A DNA stretch of 9,837 nt, from assembly GCA_023229045.1 (NCBI GenBank), contig JALOAB010000066.1, positions 1 through 9,837 on the forward strand, read 5' to 3'. A model generated the notes under the pieces. That model was given only the letters and a program-made list of their open reading frames with translations, made no database searches and was not told the DNA's origin. Shown piece by piece: positions 7,046 to 9,837 of this stretch. Positions within the stretch are counted from its first letter, which is position 1. Every line of letters starts with the position of its first letter. Source of the stretch: Fidelibacterota bacterium (GTDB taxonomy: Bacteria > Fidelibacterota > UBA2242). A program made the translations under genes and the position numbers.

Positions 7046-7108
7046 ATTTTTCAAGTGGCTGGCAAAAGTACAAATACTTTGGCGGGTTTGCAATAATCTG
7101 ATAACGGT

Positions 7109-7843
7109 TTAAAGCAGGCGTCGGGCATTTTCGGCAGGTAAACCGATTTCATGGATCAATCTGACAGTGCGTTGGATATCGTAAGCGATGTAATATACTT
7201 TAACGGTGTCGGTAGTGTCGTCGAAAATAATGTACCTGGCGGAATTATTGTTATCGCGCGGTTGACCGACACTGCCGACATTTATAATGTATTTTTTTGA
7301 GCGACTCAGCGATGTGCAACCTTTTTTCAGATTGCCGATGACAATGTTTTGACCGTCCGATTCGTAAATTCCCAAAATATGAGTATGACCGACGAAAGTA
7401 ATCCATTCGGGCGTTGCCGCGAAAGCCGTATGCAGTTTGTAATGACTATAAAAAATGATGTAATCGTAAATCGAATCCGGCGGGGCGCCATGCACGAACC
7501 TTAAGCCGGTCAATGTCAATAATCCCGGCATAGATTGGATATCGTCGACGGTTTGTTGTGAAATTAATCCGCGCGTTATTTTCAGGGAGATGAAGGCGTC
7601 TTCGGAAAACGAGTTCAACACGGCGTCATCGTAGAGTGCCGCTTCGTGATTTCCGAGTATAGATTGGATTTGCCGTTCGCGCAATATCTGGGCGACGGCC
7701 TCCGGTTGCGGTCCGTACCCGATGAAATCGCCCAGATTGATGATCCGATCGATCTCCTGTTCTTCTATATCAGCCAGAACCGCTTCAAAAGCCGCGAGGT
7801 TGCCATGGATATCTGAGATTACCGCAAGCCGCATATTGATCAT
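7109..7843 (-). CDS. calcineurin-like metallophosphoesterase (YfcE/MJ0936-like)
   Basis: This 244-aa protein is a dinuclear-metal phosphoesterase. The motif order is complete: D11-x-H13 (SDIHGN), G38-D39 (NLGDFIGYGP), G64-N65-H66-E, H118 (RFVHGAP) and G152-H153-T154-H155. NVGSVGQPRD (189-198) is the usual closing motif of the YfcE/MJ0936-type branch. There is no signal peptide, so it is cytosolic. The substrate is not predictable; relatives hydrolyse phosphodiesters or phosphomonoesters. ATG 7843 and ATG 7834 are both possible; neither has a good Shine-Dalgarno, and the second gives the more usual beginning MRLAVISDIHGN. It is followed on the same strand by the PfkB kinase and mtnA, with a sigma70-like promoter about 50 bp upstream, so it is probably the first gene of that transcript. 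Confidence 0.92.
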   Translation of the reverse strand: MINMRLAVISDIHGNLAAFEAVLADIEEQEIDRIINLGDFIGYGPQPEAVAQILRERQIQSILGNHEAALYDDAVLNSFSEDAFISLKITRGLISQQTVDDIQSMPGLLTLTGLRFVHGAPPDSIYDYIIFYSHYKLHTAFAATPEWITFVGHTHILGIYESDGQNIVIGNLKKGCTSLSRSKKYIINVGSVGQPRDNNNSARYIIFDDTTDTVKVYYIAYDIQRTVRLIHEIGLPAENARRLL

Positions 7844-7891
7844 GCTATGCTAACAATTAAGCCGTTGATCCAACCGGAAATTTCATACAAA

Positions 7892-7920
7892 ATAATATTC
7901 CTTTTTATTTATAAAGGCAA
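7892..7920 (-). promoter_or_regulatory. sigma70-like promoter for the phosphoesterase-pfkB-mtnA series
   Basis: Read leftward, TTGCCT (7920-7915), a 17-bp spacer and TATTAT (7897-7892) give a -35/-10 pair with ideal spacing. Transcription would begin near 7885, leaving a leader of about 40-50 nt before the phosphoesterase start. The heptamer repeat array begins only about 25-50 bp upstream of the -35 element. Confidence 0.45.
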
Positions 7921-7971
7921 GTGAATTTTCGATAGTCATTGTCCGGCTACCGATTGCGTACCATGCCATAC

Positions 7972-8097
7972 GAGTTGCGAGTTGCGGGTTACGAGTTGCG
8001 GGTTGCGGGTTACGAGTTGCGGGTTACGAGTTGCGGGTTACGAGTTGCGGGTTGCGGGTTACGAGTTGCGGGTTGCGAGTTGCGAGTTCCGAGTTTG
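7972..8097 (+). repeat. heptanucleotide tandem array, unit GRGTTRC
   Basis: Seventeen head-to-tail 7-bp units run without an indel from 7972 to 8090, followed by one decayed unit (GAGTTTG, 8091-8097). Units vary almost only by A/G at positions 2 and 6: GAGTTGC eight times, GGGTTAC five times, GGGTTGC three times and GAGTTCC once; GAGTTAC never occurs. Each GGGTTAC is followed by GAGTTGC, and the 21-bp block GAGTTGC-GGGTTGC-GGGTTAC occurs twice (units 4-6 and 11-13). Decayed units in the same phase continue left to about 7944 (CGGCTAC, CGATTGC). The unit length is not a multiple of three. Reading frames through it give repetitive Leu/Arg/Gly/Cys-type peptides, which I regard as non-coding. It resembles the heptameric short tandem repeats described in cyanobacteria in form, not in sequence. 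Confidence 0.95.
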
Positions 8098-8108
8098 CGT
8101 TTACAATT

Positions 8109-8129
8109 CACTCGTCACTGATAACTGGT
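8109..8129 (-). repeat. three inverted heptamers flanking the main array
   Basis: CACTCGT, CACTGAT and AACTGGT are consecutive 7-mers. Their reverse complements (ACGAGTG, ATCAGTG, ACCAGTT) match the rotated unit of the main array, ACGAGTT, at five to six of seven positions. They are thus diverged units in opposite orientation, ending 3 bp before the stop codon of msrBA. Confidence 0.5.
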
Positions 8130-8132
8130 GAA

Positions 8133-9056
8133 TTAAAAGATTTTCCGCCTAAAATGGCAGTACGGCGCCTTGCCGGTTTTGGTGTAGTAGTCCTGGTGAT
8201 ATTCTTCCGCCGGATAAAATACACCGGCTTCTTCAATTGTGGTTGCTACCTTGAATCCCTTCTGGATCAACAACGCCTTGAGATTTTCCGCAATTTGCTT
8301 CTGAGATGCATTCCGGTAGAAAATATAGGAAAGATACTGCTCGCCGCGATCCGGTCCCTGGCCGTCGGTCTGGCTGAAATCGTGGATTTCGAAGTAAAGT
8401 TTGGTCAATTCCTCATAAGTAGTTTTGGTCGGGTCATAAGTGACTTCGATGGCTTCTTTGTGACCGGTTTTGCCGGAACAAACCTGCCTGTAAGTCGGAT
8501 TGACGGTCTGTCCGCCGGTGTAACCAACGCGCGTCGCCAGCACACCTGGCGCCTGCTTGAAGTAATGCTCCACGCCCCAGAAACAACCGGCGGCATAAAT
8601 CGCCAGTTCGGTTTTGGGAGTCGCATCAGCTGGAATGAAATTCAGGGAAATGGAATTGACGCAATGGCGGGTGTTCTTAGCCGTAAAGTTTTCACCGATA
8701 AAAACATGACCGAGATGCGCGCCGCAATTGGCGCAAATGATTTCAGTCCGCCGTCCGTCCTGGTCGGGAATGCGTTTGACGGCGCCGGGAATTTCGGCGT
8801 CGAAACTCGGCCAGCCGCAACCGGAATCGAATTTGTCAGCCGAGCGGTAAAGCGGCGCGTCACAGCGTTTACAGGTAAAAGTGCCCTTTTCACTGAAATT
8901 GTTATACTTCCCGGTAAACGGTCGCTCGGTGCCCTTCTGAATAATGACCTTTTCTTCAGCGGGTGTGAGTTTATTGAGTGTCATTTTTTCTTCTCCATGA
9001 CTCTGATAAGCAAGAATTAATATCAGGCTTAATAATATATATTTGAACTGTCTCAT
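8133..9056 (-). CDS. msrBA: bifunctional methionine sulfoxide reductase, MsrB-MsrA fusion
   Basis: This 307-aa fusion reduces both R- and S-methionine sulfoxide in proteins. MsrB (about 27-142) has the zinc cysteines C62-x-x-C65 and C108-x-x-C111, SGCGWPSF (78-85) and the catalytic Cys in RHCVNSISLNF (C132). MsrA (about 150-300) has GCFWG with catalytic C158, GHKEAIEVTYDP (198-209), an FSQTDGQGPDRGEQY block (about 217-231) and YHQDYY near the C-terminus. C193 and C300 are candidate resolving cysteines. Order B-then-A is the reverse of the A-then-B fusions. Residues 1-24 look like a Sec signal peptide (RQFK, then a hydrophobic 6-17, possible cleavage after G21), implying a periplasmic enzyme. 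ATG at codon 25 (8984) has a better Shine-Dalgarno than ATG 9056, so a cytosolic form is possible. Confidence 0.95.
   Translation of the reverse strand: MRQFKYILLSLILILAYQSHGEEKMTLNKLTPAEEKVIIQKGTERPFTGKYNNFSEKGTFTCKRCDAPLYRSADKFDSGCGWPSFDAEIPGAVKRIPDQDGRRTEIICANCGAHLGHVFIGENFTAKNTRHCVNSISLNFIPADATPKTELAIYAAGCFWGVEHYFKQAPGVLATRVGYTGGQTVNPTYRQVCSGKTGHKEAIEVTYDPTKTTYEELTKLYFEIHDFSQTDGQGPDRGEQYLSYIFYRNASQKQIAENLKALLIQKGFKVATTIEEAGVFYPAEEYHQDYYTKTGKAPYCHFRRKIF
8993..8996 (-). promoter_or_regulatory. msrBA: internal Shine-Dalgarno before the second msrBA start
   Basis: GGAG on the minus strand is eight bases before the in-frame ATG at 8984 (codon 25), exactly where the mature MsrB domain begins (MTLNKLTPAEEK). 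The upstream ATG at 9056 has only AGGA two bases away, or a weaker GGA at seven. Confidence 0.45.
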
Positions 9057-9085
9057 ATTCCTATCCGGATTAAAGTTGATTCAAC

Positions 9086-9107
9086 ATCTAACAAATTAGA
9101 TTTAGAT
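9086..9107. promoter_or_regulatory. possible operator upstream of msrBA
   Basis: ATCTAA (9086-9091), four bases, TTAGAT (9096-9101) form a perfect inverted repeat, followed directly by a second TTAGAT (9102-9107). Three copies of one hexamer 30-50 bp upstream of the msrBA ATG look like a regulator binding site, but AT-rich sequence can give this by chance. I found no convincing promoter pair to anchor it. Confidence 0.3.
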
Positions 9108-9183
9108 CTGCGCAATTAGTCACAATCCTGGACGATGAAATCACAATCTGTTCCTGATTATTAAAAATACCTTATTGACATGA

Positions 9184-9203
9184 AGATTTTACATTTAAAA
9201 TCT
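9184..9203. repeat. AT-rich hairpin downstream of the ABC permease gene
   Basis: AGATTTT (9184-9190), six bases and AAAATCT (9197-9203) form a perfect 7-bp inverted repeat about 30 bp after the permease stop codon. There is no following T-run in the leftward direction, so it is at best a weak terminator or an RNA 3'-end stabiliser. Confidence 0.3.
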
Positions 9204-9233
9204 GCAATTTGAATTTTGTAATTTTACATACGG

Positions 9234-9837
9234 TTACTTCTGATCGGCGTAGCGCCACCAGGCGATCGTACCGGCAATTCCCAAAAATCCTGTGAATGCC
9301 AGGATCAGGTAGCTAACTAAACCCAGTTGGCTACTCTCCGGTCCGGCCGCGCCGGAATAGAGCGCCGGAATCGCCCACGGGAAATAGGGCGCGATACCTG
9401 GAACAGCCGTAACCGCAAATTGAGTTATCATCATAATCAGGATTAAATAACCGATCGGCACCAGAAAACCACGGCCATAGCTGGCGAAGAAAGCCACTGG
9501 CGGACATAGGAAAATGGTAAGCAGAATCGTTCCGGCGAATGTGCAGGCGGCTTGCCGGCATAACTCTGCCGACCAGCCGTCTATTCCTACTAATCGTCCG
9601 GAAATAATTCCGCCGGTGAGTAATATGATTGCGAGAATAAGGCTCCAGATTGTTGCGATGATTAGTTTGGCGTTGATAATTACCACGCGCGAAACCGGTA
9701 AAGCCAGCAGGTCTTTGAGCGTGCGATCGGAATATTCGCGTCCGAAAATCCAGCTGAAGACGAAACCGAATCCGATCATACCCAATATGGCGCCCATCTG
9801 ATGCAATAATATAAAATAGCCCGGCCAATCAGTCTGA
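9234..9837 (-). CDS. ABC-2 type transporter permease, truncated by window edge
   Basis: About 200 C-terminal residues are visible; the frame stays open to the right edge, so the true start lies outside the window. The cytoplasmic loop after the first visible membrane segment carries FGREYSDRTLKDLLALPVSR, the hallmark of ABC-2 permeases of the BcrB/NatB-like kind, which pair with a separate ATPase to export or expel a substrate. Five hydrophobic segments are visible: GAILGMIGFGFVFSWIFG, LIIATIWSLILAIILLTG, the TFAGTILLTIFL region, FLVPIGYLILIMMI and VSYLILAFTGFLGIAG. A six-segment protein of about 240 residues would fit, so the first segment is probably missing. The substrate cannot be predicted. 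The partner ATPase should lie upstream, beyond the right edge. A 177-bp gap separates it from msrBA. Confidence 0.85.
   Translation of the reverse strand, partial: QTDWPGYFILLHQMGAILGMIGFGFVFSWIFGREYSDRTLKDLLALPVSRVVIINAKLIIATIWSLILAIILLTGGIISGRLVGIDGWSAELCRQAACTFAGTILLTIFLCPPVAFFASYGRGFLVPIGYLILIMMITQFAVTAVPGIAPYFPWAIPALYSGAAGPESSQLGLVSYLILAFTGFLGIAGTIAWWRYADQK

Noticed and set aside
7972..8097. CRISPR array
   Set aside because: Units are 7 bp, contiguous and without spacers, and no cas gene is present.
7939..8121. A 60-codon frame through the heptamer array giving a repetitive Leu/Arg/Gly/Cys-rich peptide
   Set aside because: The periodicity follows from a 7-bp repeat read in triplets (21-bp cycle). 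There is no ribosome binding site and no codon-like conservation. I treat it as non-coding.
8031..9020. A 329-codon open frame on the plus strand opposite msrBA
   Set aside because: It begins inside the heptamer array, shows no recognisable domain, and lies antisense to a gene with complete MsrB and MsrA motifs. It is a shadow frame.
9331..9828. A 165-codon minus-strand frame overlapping the ABC permease in another frame
   Set aside because: Arginine-rich, with no family signal. The overlapping frame has the ABC-2 hallmark and clear membrane segments.

Overview
The window (moderate GC, about 45-48% by eye) looks like a chromosomal housekeeping stretch from a Gram-negative-type (diderm) bacterium. 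One gene encodes a probable lipoprotein and another a probable signal-peptide-bearing MsrBA. The gene mix (KamA-like radical SAM enzyme, MoxR/DUF58 pair, PfkB kinase next to MtnA, TPR lipoprotein) and the heptamer satellite suggest an uncultured member of the FCB group or a neighbouring candidate phylum. That taxonomic guess is weak and rests on gene style, not on a marker. No rRNA, tRNA, CRISPR array, transposase or phage gene was seen.

Layout, left to right. A leftward radical SAM aminomutase of the KamA family (100-1614) is followed by a 374-bp divergent intergenic region holding a degenerate, foldable repeat. A rightward two-gene unit comes next: a MoxR AAA+ ATPase (1989-2978) and a DUF58/vWA-like protein (2999-3904). 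It ends at a strong bidirectional terminator (3911-3946). From there to the right edge every gene points left. In transcription order these are a truncated ABC-2 permease (right edge), an MsrB-MsrA fusion, a calcineurin-like phosphoesterase, a PfkB sugar/nucleoside kinase, MtnA and a TPR lipoprotein. A GRGTTRC heptamer array lies between msrBA and the phosphoesterase gene, just upstream of a sigma70-like promoter.

How the genes may work together. MoxR and DUF58 proteins commonly act as a chaperone-like ATPase and its vWA partner at the cell envelope. The phosphoesterase, PfkB kinase and MtnA genes are closely spaced on one strand and probably co-transcribed. The kinase-isomerase pair points to phosphorylated ribose chemistry: methionine salvage, or a ribose-1-phosphate to ribulose-1,5-bisphosphate type route. 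MsrBA repairs oxidised methionine and may exist in exported and cytosolic forms.

I found no convincing wholly new multi-gene system. The points most worth a second look are the KamA-like active site, whose substrate-binding positions (His327, Asn364) differ from lysine aminomutase; the PfkB-MtnA pairing; the heptamer array with inverted units at one end; and the two competing starts of msrBA.
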